A stretch of 64,000 nt of DNA from a virus. The first letter of the stretch is position 1. Each line of letters begins with the position of its first letter. A program made the translations under genes and the position numbers. Location: the IMG/VR virus record IMGVR_UViG_3300022752_000023, positions 1-64,000 of that record. One strand, 5' to 3'. Below the pieces are notes generated by a model. The model saw nothing but the letters and a program-made list of their open reading frames with translations, was not told the DNA's origin and did not search any database. Below, piece by piece: positions 1 through 7,581 of the stretch.

Positions 1-162
1 CTGTGGCGCCGGCAACGCCGGTTGTACCCGGAATACCTTGAGGGCCTGTAGCGCCTGTGGCGCCGGCAACGCCGGTTGTACCCGGAATACCTTGAGGGCC
101 TGTAGCGCCTGTGGCGCCGGCAACGCCGGTTGTACCCGGAATACCTTGAGGGCCTGTAGCGC
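1..162. repeat. Three perfect 54-bp tandem repeats encoding 18-residue collagen units, plus a degenerate fourth copy
   Basis: A 54-bp unit beginning ctgtggcgccggcaacgccg is repeated without a mismatch at 1-54, 55-108 and 109-162. A diverged partial copy follows from 163 to about 208. Each unit encodes six Gly-X-Y triplets on the minus strand. Exact nucleotide identity, including silent positions, points to recent slippage or unequal exchange. The array may continue beyond the left edge. Confidence 0.95.
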
Positions 163-373
163 CTGTGGCGCCGGCAACGCCAGTCGGACCCTGCGGGCCT
201 GTCGCGCCGATACCGCCCGGCCCGCCGCCGCCGTCAGAAAGAGCGAGCAGCGCGCCGATAGTCGTTCGTTTTGTGGCGAGATTATTCGGATTCTGCGTAT
301 CGACAATAGGAATGATATCGCTTGTCGACGGGTTCTGCTTTTCAGGCAGCGAGGAAATTCTTTTATTTGACAT
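1..373 (-). CDS. Collagen-like (Gly-X-Y) fibre protein, N-terminal part; gene runs off the left edge
   Basis: This is an open minus-strand frame starting at ATG 373 and still open at position 1. The first ~65 residues ([13 protein letters not shown]..., then an IPIVDTQNP segment and a Gly-rich linker) look like a short head or attachment domain. The rest is uninterrupted Gly-X-Y triplets ([26 protein letters not shown] and so on), the signature of phage collagen-like tail or head fibres. Such triplets form a trimeric triple helix that spaces a distal receptor-binding tip from the virion. The tip is outside the window. The fibre role is an inference from the family; the triplet repeat is seen directly. 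Confidence 0.85.
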   Translation of the reverse strand, partial: MSNKRISSLPEKQNPSTSDIIPIVDTQNPNNLATKRTTIGALLALSDGGGGPGGIGATGPQGPTGVAGATGATGPQGIPGTTGVAGATGATGPQGIPGTTGVAGATGATGPQGIPGTTGVAGAT

Positions 374-387
374 GAAACGCACCTATT

Positions 388-687
388 TCAGTATGGGTCG
401 TCATCTTCCTCTGGCCGCGGGCGGTGCTTGCGCTTTTTATCAGACTTCACCCCTTCGAGATCGTCTGCTGCGCGCACCAGCCATTTGGCTAATTTACGCG
501 CATCGGCCGGTGATAGCAGGGGGAGTTGGGAGCCAAAAACATCGACAACAATTCCTGCTTCGGTGTAATTTTCGGCGTCCCAGTCGCCAGCCTGAAAACT
601 CACCGTAGGCGAGTCGGCGGGCGCTTTAGCCGTATTCACATTGCTAAATTCTATGTGATCGGGCTTGTTAACAACAACTGTGGCCAC
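388..687 (-). CDS. Hypothetical protein, 99 aa, charged C-terminus
   Basis: I do not recognise this family. The likely start is GTG 687, 10 nt after an AGGAGG Shine-Dalgarno. The N-terminal half is mixed alpha/beta. The middle contains SPADARKLAKWLVRAADDLE, a likely amphipathic helix, and the last 20 residues are a basic-then-acidic tail (KKRKHRPRPEEDDDPY). It lies between the fibre gene and another small gene in the same transcript. Confidence 0.7.
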   Translation of the reverse strand: MATVVVNKPDHIEFSNVNTAKAPADSPTVSFQAGDWDAENYTEAGIVVDVFGSQLPLLSPADARKLAKWLVRAADDLEGVKSDKKRKHRPRPEEDDDPY

Positions 688-692
688 GTAAA

Positions 693-965
693 TTATTCCT
701 CCTGCAAATCATCAACAATAACGGGCGTTAAATTTCCGGCTCTCAACGCCACAAATTTGCCCGCATAATATTCGTCAGCGTCATCCCGAGAAAAACCGTC
801 GGTCAAAAGTTTGGCGTAAATTTTTGCCCGGCTGTACACAGCTACCGGCCCGTCGTCCGCAATGTATCCCACCCCAACTAATGCCGAATCCATATTGTCA
901 AACAATATCGCCTCGGGGTTTAGGTCGGCTAACTCGGCAAGTACGCGTTGAGATTGTGCTGTCAT
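693..965 (-). CDS. Hypothetical protein, 90 aa
   Basis: No function is recognised. The protein has a compact alpha/beta pattern: an ILFDNMDSALVGVGYI strand-rich segment followed by a YSRAKIYAKLL helix. A DDADEYYAGKF acidic-aromatic helix comes next. The start ATG 965 overlaps the stop of the upstream gene by 4 nt (ATGA), so the two are probably translationally coupled. The protein is probably soluble. Confidence 0.75.
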   Translation of the reverse strand: MTAQSQRVLAELADLNPEAILFDNMDSALVGVGYIADDGPVAVYSRAKIYAKLLTDGFSRDDADEYYAGKFVALRAGNLTPVIVDDLQEE

Positions 966-1465
966 TTTTTCACTCCGATCTGCAAATCTTCTAGAAATAA
1001 GATAGCAATATCACTGGCGCGGCGATAGCCTTCGCGTACGCCTCGTTGATACTCGGGGTGACCGGGTGGTGTATTTTTTTCGGTCATATCGGCTATTGTG
1101 GCCAGCGCGGCAACAAAACGATTATGCAGCCGGCGGTACTCGGGCGAGTTTAAAACTATGGCAGCGTCGACTGTTTGAGCTGGAGCAGCCACATCCGCCG
1201 AAAGCGTGGGCGCCAACCCTATTTTTTGCAGCGCGCGCGTAGTCCTAACAAGCGCGTCAAAATCACGAAATGTTTGCGCAGATCGTGGCACATATTTTTG
1301 AGCTAACTGATGAAGAGTTAGGCACAAACTAGCTAGCTCGTCTCCTGCGGTTTTTTGCTGCCGTTTCGTTTCGCGCCGGGCCGCTGTTTCGCGTGTATGC
1401 CGAACAAATTTTTCTCGGTCCGCTTTTTTCTGCGTGACATCTGACGACAAAACAAGCAGCGCCAT
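962..1465 (-). CDS. Hypothetical helical protein, 167 aa
   Basis: Start ATG 1465 (MALLVLSSDV) is chosen because an AAGGA lies 5-6 nt upstream. The longer open frame to 1642 lies inside the thymidylate kinase gene and is a shadow. The sequence is largely helical, with a basic, Gln-rich stretch near residues 15-40 (REKFVRHTRETAARRETKR), which may bind nucleic acid or form a coiled coil. Its end overlaps the next gene by 4 nt. The function is unknown. Confidence 0.7.
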   Translation of the reverse strand: MALLVLSSDVTQKKADREKFVRHTRETAARRETKRQQKTAGDELASLCLTLHQLAQKYVPRSAQTFRDFDALVRTTRALQKIGLAPTLSADVAAPAQTVDAAIVLNSPEYRRLHNRFVAALATIADMTEKNTPPGHPEYQRGVREGYRRASDIAILFLEDLQIGVKK

Positions 1466-1475
1466 GTGCATCCTT

Positions 1476-2105
1476 TCAAACGGGTAAGGCAGTCTTGCGC
1501 GAAACAACAGAGAACAAACGATAAATTTCTTCGTGTGTTGCGTCGACCGGCGAATCAGCGTTGATGTGGTGCACGATACTTGCGTGCGGACGATACAGCG
1601 CGTGAGTTTTGTACGCCGCTCGCATGCGGTGCTGATCTTCAATACAGCGTCGTTCGTACCTGTCTGGTCGTGTGTGGCCTATGGGACGCCGCTGCTTGAC
1701 GTTCTCTGGCGCAATGTCCATGAGAAAAAGAATATCTGGGCAGATGTACGACGTTTCGCGAAAAATATTGACAATCAGGTCAGTTGATATGTTATTTATT
1801 TCGCCCTGATAGACGAGCGTCGACAACAGCCAGCGGTCACAAATAACGACGTGCCCTTGTGTAATTAAATCACGAATATGCGCCGACAGTTCTGCGCGGG
1901 CGGCGGAGAACAACAGCATTTGAGCCGCCGGAGTAATTGGCGCGTCATTATGCAAAAGAATTTGCCGAATCGCTGTACCAATACTCGTCGTCCCCGGATC
2001 GGCCACCTGTGTCGCGGTTATTCCTTCTTTGTGCAACCGCTGCAACAACATGCGCGCCTGCGTTGTTTTGCCGGCGCCGTCGATTCCTTCGAAACAAACG
2101 AACAC
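1476..2105 (-). CDS. tmk: Thymidylate (dTMP) kinase
   Basis: The enzyme phosphorylates dTMP to dTDP in the dTTP salvage and synthesis pathway. The 209-aa length is normal for bacterial Tmk. It shows the P-loop FEGIDGAGKTTQ (residues 5-16). The DR motif is DRW at 90-92, followed by LLSTLVYQGE, where bacterial enzymes usually have DRY or DRF. RRPIGHTRPDRYE is a candidate LID-like segment. The start is GTG 2105, preceded by GAGAGG. Phage kinases of this type expand the dTTP pool. Here it could serve a genome that excludes uracil (see the UDG-polymerase fusion) or one carrying modified thymidine, but nothing in this gene shows modification. Confidence 0.93.
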   Translation of the reverse strand: MFVCFEGIDGAGKTTQARMLLQRLHKEGITATQVADPGTTSIGTAIRQILLHNDAPITPAAQMLLFSAARAELSAHIRDLITQGHVVICDRWLLSTLVYQGEINNISTDLIVNIFRETSYICPDILFLMDIAPENVKQRRPIGHTRPDRYERRCIEDQHRMRAAYKTHALYRPHASIVHHINADSPVDATHEEIYRLFSVVSRKTALPV

Positions 2106-2118
2106 TTGGTTCCTCTCG

Positions 2119-2433
2119 TTAACGCCCGGTGATTTGAAAACTAGGGGAGTCGCTGCCCGCTGGTTTTGCGATTTTGCTCTGATTGCCGGTAATGCCGACG
2201 TCGCCGGGAACTTGGATAATTAACTCCTGTGCCGGTTCAAACAGCAGTAATTCACGCCCGTCAGCGAAGCGTAAAGCGAGCCCGTTAGGCGTATGGCCGA
2301 CCCCGACTACGCTATTTGTCGCCAACCACGTAGCAGCGTAGTCGCAAAAAGCTTTAAGTTGCTCGCTGACGAGTTCTGGTTTCTTTGCCGTAAAATCGTC
2401 AAGAATGCTATTCAACACTTCGCTTGCGGGCAT
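2119..2433 (-). CDS. Hypothetical protein, 104 aa
   Basis: No family is recognised. The start at ATG 2433 has a good GGGAGG 6 nt upstream. The N-terminal ~45 residues look helical (SILDDFTAKKPELVSEQLKA). The remainder is beta-rich and ends in a Ser/Thr/Pro tail. Its 5' end overlaps the 3' end of the HD-domain gene by 26 nt, placing it in the same operon just before tmk. Confidence 0.7.
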   Translation of the reverse strand: MPASEVLNSILDDFTAKKPELVSEQLKAFCDYAATWLATNSVVGVGHTPNGLALRFADGRELLLFEPAQELIIQVPGDVGITGNQSKIAKPAGSDSPSFQITGR

Positions 2434-3169
2434 ATCGAACCTCCCGTTTCTTTTTTACTGGCGTCGGTTTATCGTTTTCGGCTTCGGCGGCTTTTGCGCG
2501 TATCCCGGTTGTATGTTGTGCGACGATTTTGTCAAGTTTGGCTTTCTGACGACATTCTTTGATTGTGCGGCTAACGTCGCCCAGAAGATTTCGCGCGGCA
2601 TGCGAAAATAACCGTAACACATAAAAACGCTCTGCCGCCCGTAACGCCAACAGATCCCCGTCAAGTTGGGTAAGTATTTTTTTAGCTTTTGGAATTGCTG
2701 TCACGCCGTTTGCATTAACAAACGCCAACAAATCGCGCGCAGTGCAAATGATGTCGGCGAGAACGATGATCTGCGAGCCTACCGGGCTGCCGCTGACTCG
2801 CCCGCGAAACTCCATATCGCGCTTTGTCTCGACCATACGAAAATCGCGGCTGATGTCAGCAACCATCGCTGCAACTTGTACCGTCGATATTTCGGCTATG
2901 TTTTCAAACGCACACGCACTGACATTTAAAACATCGTGCAACAGCGCGCCTTGAATAATCGCCGTAATACTTTCTTTTGTGTCGTCTGGTAAATAATCAG
3001 CACGTACGTCTTGATATAACTTGTGCGCGATCGTTTCTGCTTGTCGTGCGACTTGTTTGCTGTGCTCTACCAGACTAATCCCGGCGGTCGTACGCAGGTC
3101 TCGGTAGTGTTGCTCAGCAAATAACAATATGTGCCGTAACGGCACCACTAGGCTGTCCGATTTTTTCAT
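2408..3169 (-). CDS. HD-domain phosphohydrolase, SpoT/MESH1-like
   Basis: This is a probable metal-dependent phosphohydrolase. The order of elements fits the RelA/SpoT-MESH1 HD fold: SLVEHSKQVARQAETIA (first His), GALLHDV (HD pair), MVADISRDFRMVETKR and IIVLADIICTARDL (distal Asp). In the (p)ppGpp hydrolases these residues bind Mn2+ and the pyrophosphate. No synthetase, TGS or ACT domain is present, so it would be a stand-alone small alarmone hydrolase, or an HD nucleotidase. The C-terminal ~40 residues are strongly basic (PVKKKREVRYARKR). I chose ATG 3169, with GGAG 5 nt upstream, over GTG 3190, which overlaps the upstream stop. Substrate assignment is an inference. Confidence 0.7.
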   Translation of the reverse strand: MKKSDSLVVPLRHILLFAEQHYRDLRTTAGISLVEHSKQVARQAETIAHKLYQDVRADYLPDDTKESITAIIQGALLHDVLNVSACAFENIAEISTVQVAAMVADISRDFRMVETKRDMEFRGRVSGSPVGSQIIVLADIICTARDLLAFVNANGVTAIPKAKKILTQLDGDLLALRAAERFYVLRLFSHAARNLLGDVSRTIKECRQKAKLDKIVAQHTTGIRAKAAEAENDKPTPVKKKREVRYARKRSVE

Positions 3170-3186
3170 GGCATCTCCATATGCCG

Positions 3187-4230
3187 TCACACAAGTTTGA
3201 GCAAAGTTTGCCAGCCCAGCTCAAACGATTTGCGGCGTGTTGCTAGGTTGTAGTTCACCCGGCGGTTTAAGTTATCAATGTGCGCCGGCTCTGCGATAAG
3301 AGTCTGTAGCGCGGTAATCAGCCGTTCATAATCTGGCGCCGCGTGAGGTACGCCATTTTCGTCGTAGTCTACACGTGTTTTAACAAGCACGCCATTTGCA
3401 TCCTGATACACGAAGTCAAGCTGCGGGGACAGCGCAAACGACAGCACAGGCGTACCGCAATTAATCGACATCAGGCTGCAAAAGCCGTAATTGTCGCACT
3501 CGGCTGGAAATATCGTGAGATCGTGCGCCGTGTACATGGCCGGGCGTTTTGCGAGCGGCGTATTACGAATAAGTTTCACCCGGCCGGAAGTTTTCCGCCC
3601 CAAAGTCTGAAAGAACTTAGCCACGGACGGCGCAAACCGGCAAGACGTAATTGCAACCGTAAGCTGCGCGTCGGGCATGCGTTCGAGCAGGTACCCGAGC
3701 AAACCCAAAAACTGGCTATTTGCGCAACGAGCGTTTCTGTCAAACCACGGTAAAAATATCTTTACCTGCCGGCTGTTGACTGTTTTTGTTTTCTTCGTGG
3801 CGGGTAGTCCAACGTCAAACGGAATGTACGTAACGTTTTTGAATTTGTAGACTTTTGTGAACAATTCACGCGCTTCCGAATTCATCGCAATAACGTGATC
3901 GGCGCGTTGCATGACTTTGCGGAACGGCCGCATCAGTTCCTGCCACATGGGCACAATGATCGTCCGCGCATTGATACGCCGCGTGAAATTTAGCGTGTCT
4001 AGCTTTGGCGGCTGCGTGTAGATAATTGTGTGGCACGTTTTTGCCCAATGCGTAAACGGGCATTGCTTTTTATGCACGACAGCTCGGTCGTGGTGTGTGC
4101 ACAGCTTAGCCGGCGGCGTATCGGCGTAAATGGTGTACTCAACGCCCTGTGTACGCAAAAAGTCAGCAAGCCGCACAGCAAAGTACGCTTCATCGCAGTG
4201 AGCGTAATGTGTATAGATACCAATACGCAT
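3187..4230 (-). CDS. GT-B fold glycosyltransferase (GT4-like)
   Basis: The 347 aa have the layout of a retaining GT-B glycosyltransferase. The N-terminal acceptor half starts MRIGIYTHYAHCDEAYFAVRL. A linker reads ADHVIAMNSEARELF. The C-terminal nucleotide-sugar half contains IFPAECDNYGFCSLMSINCG, matching the acidic-residue/Gly-rich donor-binding region (EX7E-like) of GT4 enzymes. The gene lies directly downstream of the portal gene. The acceptor is unknown: capsid or tail protein, phage DNA, or host surface polysaccharide are all possible. The fold call is fairly secure; the substrate is not known. Confidence 0.78.
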   Translation of the reverse strand: MRIGIYTHYAHCDEAYFAVRLADFLRTQGVEYTIYADTPPAKLCTHHDRAVVHKKQCPFTHWAKTCHTIIYTQPPKLDTLNFTRRINARTIIVPMWQELMRPFRKVMQRADHVIAMNSEARELFTKVYKFKNVTYIPFDVGLPATKKTKTVNSRQVKIFLPWFDRNARCANSQFLGLLGYLLERMPDAQLTVAITSCRFAPSVAKFFQTLGRKTSGRVKLIRNTPLAKRPAMYTAHDLTIFPAECDNYGFCSLMSINCGTPVLSFALSPQLDFVYQDANGVLVKTRVDYDENGVPHAAPDYERLITALQTLIAEPAHIDNLNRRVNYNLATRRKSFELGWQTLLKLV

Positions 4231-4233
4231 GTG

Positions 4234-6156
4234 TTATTGCGCTGGGGCGCCTTGGCCAAACTGCTGCGCCATGAGCATCGCGCCGCCCTGCGAACGAGCC
4301 TGTTGTCGAATGTCGTCGATAATACTTGTGACGAGCGCGTGCATTGTCGAATCGGATCTCTTCAGTTTGATAAGCTCAGAATCCTTTACAGATTCAGGCA
4401 TAGATAACAACTGATTCGCCATAAGCTGTGCTTGTTGCTGCAACTCTTCTGGTGTGCGCGGCACGTTCGGCGAGTTCTGCCGTTGCATAAGAAACTGATC
4501 GACCGGGCTCGGTGCTTGGCCGGGCATACCGCCGGCAGGTGCTTGAGCCGGCGCGCCGCCTCCTTGCGGCATACCCGTAGCGCCGGCACCCGTGTTGCCG
4601 ACACCTGACATCATGTCTGGCGCCTGACTCATGTCCTTCATTTGCTGCGCCTGCTGCATCTCCGCCTGCATGCGCTCTTGCTCTTCCGCGTAAATCTTTT
4701 CCTCTTCGAGCATTTGTTTGATCTCGTCGCGGTAATCCAAACCAACACTCGAAAGGCCAGTGCTCTTGCTGATCTGCTGCCCCTGCATGAGCTGCAGCTT
4801 GGCCATCTGCCGGTTAAGGTCGTCAGCGTGGGTGACGCGCATCAGCTTCGCGCTGACAGGTTCCCACGACATAACGCGCGAAATCGAAGACACCAACTCG
4901 TTCAAGAACAAATTCATATTGTGCGGCAAATGGCTCCAATTTGCTTCGAACAGACGTAGCGCAGCCGGCGCGGCTTGCAGCGTCAGCGTGCCGTTGAACA
5001 ACTCAACGGGCATGCCGATGCACTTCAGCAGCGTTTCTAAACCCTGATCGAGGAGGTCGCGGGGCGCGAGCTGCGACGCGTCTCCGCCAAGCGCCTGATA
5101 CTGCACAGGAAACGGAAGAATGTTCCAGCGCGCCGGGTCGCTGCGGCGCGCCCGAATCATCGCGTTAACGCGAGCAGTAAAGCTAGAAAGATTGATTGTA
5201 TGTACCGGGTCGGACGACTGCGCGTCGCCGCCGCGCGGCATTGGCGTGATCACACGAAACGGGATAACGTAATCAAGCGCGACTGCCTCGTTGTAGCGCT
5301 TGAGAATTTGGTAGTACCACGCTTCGCGGAAGTTTGCGAGCACGCGGGAGATACCCCAACCGCGGTTGCGCATGCCGGCAAGCGGATCTTCTTTAAGGTG
5401 AAAAATCACGCCCTTATCAAACATCAAATTCTGGCCATTTTTGATTGCCTGAATAACTTCCCAGCTTGCGCGCTCAAGATGGTGCAAGTGACCCTGTTTG
5501 ATCAGCGTGCGATAGTCTTCTGGAATTTTCCACACATATGAACATTCGCCGGTGTACGGGTCCCACAAGATATCAATTTCGTGTGGGCTCCAACGTTTGA
5601 CGGTAATGTGGCTTGTGTCACCACTGCGGCGGTCTACGTGTTTCCACGGTCCAACATGCTTACATTTCGGGCACGTTGCGTGAAACTGAAAATTCTGCCA
5701 CGAAAAAGCGCACTGATCAGAGTTCATTACCCGGTCGAGCGGCATCTCAAGTCCGCATTTCGGGCAAAACAAATACCTACGAAACGGCACAAGCAGACTA
5801 GTGAAAGAATTACCGTAGGTCATGTAATCCATGCCTACAGAGTGCAACACGTTTTTAATGCTTAACGTCTCAGACAAAAACGTCTGATACTTCTCTTTCT
5901 CTTCACGGCCTGTTTTGTTTTCGCCGACGTCTCTAATTTCGACGTCTGTAATAAAGTAAGACACGACGCGGTCAACGGCCTGCCTGTAGGGACCGTTCGC
6001 GTTCATGATGTACTCAGTCCAGCGCAGGGCCGTCTGGATGCTCTCAGGCATCGACAGACTGGCTACGTCGCAGAACGGGTCCGGGAAGCGCTCGTCGGCC
6101 TGTACGCCGCGACCGAGCGAGTTATACCCCATAGAAGCGGATGGTAAGAGCGTCAC
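4234..6156 (-). CDS. Phage portal protein with an internal zinc ribbon
   Basis: The 640-aa portal protein would form the dodecameric DNA-translocation channel at one capsid vertex. Portal-like features are LRWTEYIMNANGPYRQAVDRV near the N-terminus, GVIFHLKEDPLAGMRNRGWG, IGMPVELFNGTLTLQAAPAA and an ISKSTGLSSVGLDYRDEIKQ segment. The tail is Gln/Met/Ala/Pro-rich (about residues 480-600), typical of the crown and barrel end. Two CPKC motifs (CPKCGLEMPLD and CPKCKHVG, about residues 130-165) form a zinc ribbon within the wing region, which is unusual. The start is GTG 6156 with GAGG 5 nt upstream; an internal ATG at 6132 is the alternative. No terminase or capsid gene is in the window. Confidence 0.85.
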   Translation of the reverse strand: MTLLPSASMGYNSLGRGVQADERFPDPFCDVASLSMPESIQTALRWTEYIMNANGPYRQAVDRVVSYFITDVEIRDVGENKTGREEKEKYQTFLSETLSIKNVLHSVGMDYMTYGNSFTSLLVPFRRYLFCPKCGLEMPLDRVMNSDQCAFSWQNFQFHATCPKCKHVGPWKHVDRRSGDTSHITVKRWSPHEIDILWDPYTGECSYVWKIPEDYRTLIKQGHLHHLERASWEVIQAIKNGQNLMFDKGVIFHLKEDPLAGMRNRGWGISRVLANFREAWYYQILKRYNEAVALDYVIPFRVITPMPRGGDAQSSDPVHTINLSSFTARVNAMIRARRSDPARWNILPFPVQYQALGGDASQLAPRDLLDQGLETLLKCIGMPVELFNGTLTLQAAPAALRLFEANWSHLPHNMNLFLNELVSSISRVMSWEPVSAKLMRVTHADDLNRQMAKLQLMQGQQISKSTGLSSVGLDYRDEIKQMLEEEKIYAEEQERMQAEMQQAQQMKDMSQAPDMMSGVGNTGAGATGMPQGGGAPAQAPAGGMPGQAPSPVDQFLMQRQNSPNVPRTPEELQQQAQLMANQLLSMPESVKDSELIKLKRSDSTMHALVTSIIDDIRQQARSQGGAMLMAQQFGQGAPAQ

Positions 6157-6168
6157 GGGCGCCTCGCG

Positions 6169-6318
6169 CTATTTGGACGTGTTTTGAACAGTGTCCGCAG
6201 CTCGTTTGCGGAAATCACTATCAAGCGCCTGAACCTGCGCTTTCTTTTCGGTCGGCTGCGGGGCGTCGTCGTTTTCCGGGGGCGTGACGCCAGCTTTTAT
6301 AACTCCGCACTTTTCCAT
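6169..6318 (-). CDS. Small hypothetical protein, 49 aa, between portal and upstream gene
   Basis: The frame runs from ATG 6318 to TAG 6169 and begins MEKCGVIKAGVTPPENDDAP. GAGGTG lies a few nt upstream of the ATG. It fills the gap between the portal gene and the next gene exactly. The sequence is polar and probably disordered after residue 15, with a helical KKAQVQALDSDFRKRAADT stretch. The function is unknown. Confidence 0.7.
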   Translation of the reverse strand: MEKCGVIKAGVTPPENDDAPQPTEKKAQVQALDSDFRKRAADTVQNTSK

Positions 6319-6320
6319 GA

Positions 6321-7232
6321 TTACACCTCGTCGTAATTTGCCCGCAGGGCGCGCTCAACGAGTAAAACACAGTACTCGCGGTTATCATAAACATACTGAA
6401 ATCCGGTCGTATGGACAAGGTATAACCGCCTGTCGTCGCTGATTTGTACGGCCCACGGACGCTGATAAGGATCGTTTGACGGCGGAAACCAGCGCGCTGC
6501 ATTTTGCTCAAAACGCAAGTCGTAAATTAATACGATAAAGCCGGCCTCCTCGATACTGTCAGGAGAAACTTGCGCGACCGACACAATTACGTCGTGAAAA
6601 AACGCCGGCACCGTCCCGATTCCCTCTTTTTCAAAGTACAGCAGTTTTTGCGGCGGACCAGCTTTATGCGCCGTGGCAGTTGCAGTCGGTACTGGGTTGT
6701 TTGATTGTTTCTTCAATCCAAACGCCGCCATTGGGCTGTAGTTTCGATCAATCTTTTCAATGGGCGGCATAGCAGCAGGCTGATCTAGTTCAGCGACCAT
6801 ATTTGCTACCAGTTGTTCTTCGTTATCGTCGGCGGGCGGCACGAGCGGAGGAGTTACTTTCTTTACGCGCGTCGGTACGCGCTGCACGCCGGCTTTCTCC
6901 ATCTTTGACAATTCTTCAAATACCATTGCCGCACGCTCCCTAATCGAGTTGATATCATTACCGGGAATGGCCGCCTGCGCCGTGGCTAACGCCTGCTCAA
7001 CAGCGGGCGCGGTCATTTGATCAAGAGTCAATCCCCCGACGTTAGAGCCGTTGGGATCAACAACGTTGATTTTAATTTTTGTACGGTCGTGTGGGTTGAA
7101 GTTAATTGGGATGCCGCCCGGCGTGGCCGGCGCGACGATTACACCCTTAAGCCCTCTGCTGCCGCGCATGACGTCGAGCATTGTGCGGCCGCTTTCTAGC
7201 CGTTCGTTCGCCGGGTCACGATAGTCAGCCAT
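6321..7232 (-). CDS. Hypothetical protein, 303 aa, upstream of portal
   Basis: No family is recognised. The N-terminal ~60 residues are Gly/Pro-rich (GVIVAPATPGGIPINFNPHD). A central region (about 70-190) is low-complexity and Ala/Pro/Lys-rich. The C-terminal 100 residues form a plausible globular alpha/beta domain (LLYFEKEGIGTVPAFFHDV through YVYDNREYCVLLVERAL). It is the first gene after the 7249 terminator and is co-directional with the portal gene, so a virion role is possible but unproven. Confidence 0.75.
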   Translation of the reverse strand: MADYRDPANERLESGRTMLDVMRGSRGLKGVIVAPATPGGIPINFNPHDRTKIKINVVDPNGSNVGGLTLDQMTAPAVEQALATAQAAIPGNDINSIRERAAMVFEELSKMEKAGVQRVPTRVKKVTPPLVPPADDNEEQLVANMVAELDQPAAMPPIEKIDRNYSPMAAFGLKKQSNNPVPTATATAHKAGPPQKLLYFEKEGIGTVPAFFHDVIVSVAQVSPDSIEEAGFIVLIYDLRFEQNAARWFPPSNDPYQRPWAVQISDDRRLYLVHTTGFQYVYDNREYCVLLVERALRANYDEV

Positions 7233-7248
7233 AAAAGCTCCAATAGCT

Positions 7249-7292
7249 AAAAAAAGGGGGCAACGAGTGGCCGAAGCCTAAACGTTGCCCCC
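7249..7292 (-). terminator. Strong intrinsic terminator overlapping a stop codon
   Basis: On the minus strand a perfect 10-bp stem (GGGGGCAACG paired with CGTTGCCCCC, positions 7256-7292) is followed by seven T residues (7249-7255). The stem includes the last codons of the upstream 95-aa gene and its stop lies in the 17-nt loop. It separates the 7278-17445 block from the portal operon. Confidence 0.92.
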
Positions 7293-7565
7293 GAAAGATT
7301 CTGAACTCAACTCAGGACACACTGAATACAGCTGTTTTTTCGGAATGTGAAAATACAGCCGACCAAGCGGGACCCCACCTCCGCAAACTAACCTGACGTG
7401 CTCTTCTGTTGGCAACACCTCTGCGAGGATCTTACCGGAGAGGAGCTGCGCTACCACTAAACCCGTACCACCGTCATCTGGAAAAAACGGTAGCGTACTC
7501 GGCGCGGCGTCGATGTTTAACAACCACGTTAACGCTGATTCTTCGGGTTTGATGAAATAACGCAT
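7278..7565 (-). CDS. Hypothetical protein, 95 aa
   Basis: No homology is recognised. The protein is beta-rich (LTWLLNIDAAPSTLPFF, GLVVAQLLSGKILAEVLP, RLVCGGGVPLGRLYFHIP), possibly a small barrel. The last codons and stop form part of the terminator hairpin, so it is the last gene of its transcript. No clear Shine-Dalgarno is seen at ATG 7565; expression may depend on coupling to the gene ending at 7582. Confidence 0.65.
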   Translation of the reverse strand: MRYFIKPEESALTWLLNIDAAPSTLPFFPDDGGTGLVVAQLLSGKILAEVLPTEEHVRLVCGGGVPLGRLYFHIPKKQLYSVCPELSSESFGGNV

Positions 7566-7581
7566 GTCAGGAAGTTACGGA

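Noticed and set aside
1-162. CRISPR-like array
   Set aside because: The repeats are contiguous with no spacers and encode collagen triplets.
38-608. Plus-strand frames including Cys/Arg/Gly-rich repeats
   Set aside because: They read the collagen repeat on the wrong strand. The minus strand gives regular Gly-X-Y triplets and a proper start at 373.
1466-1642. N-terminal extension of the 962-1465 gene
   Set aside because: It lies inside thymidylate kinase in another frame and has no ribosome-binding site, whereas ATG 1465 does.
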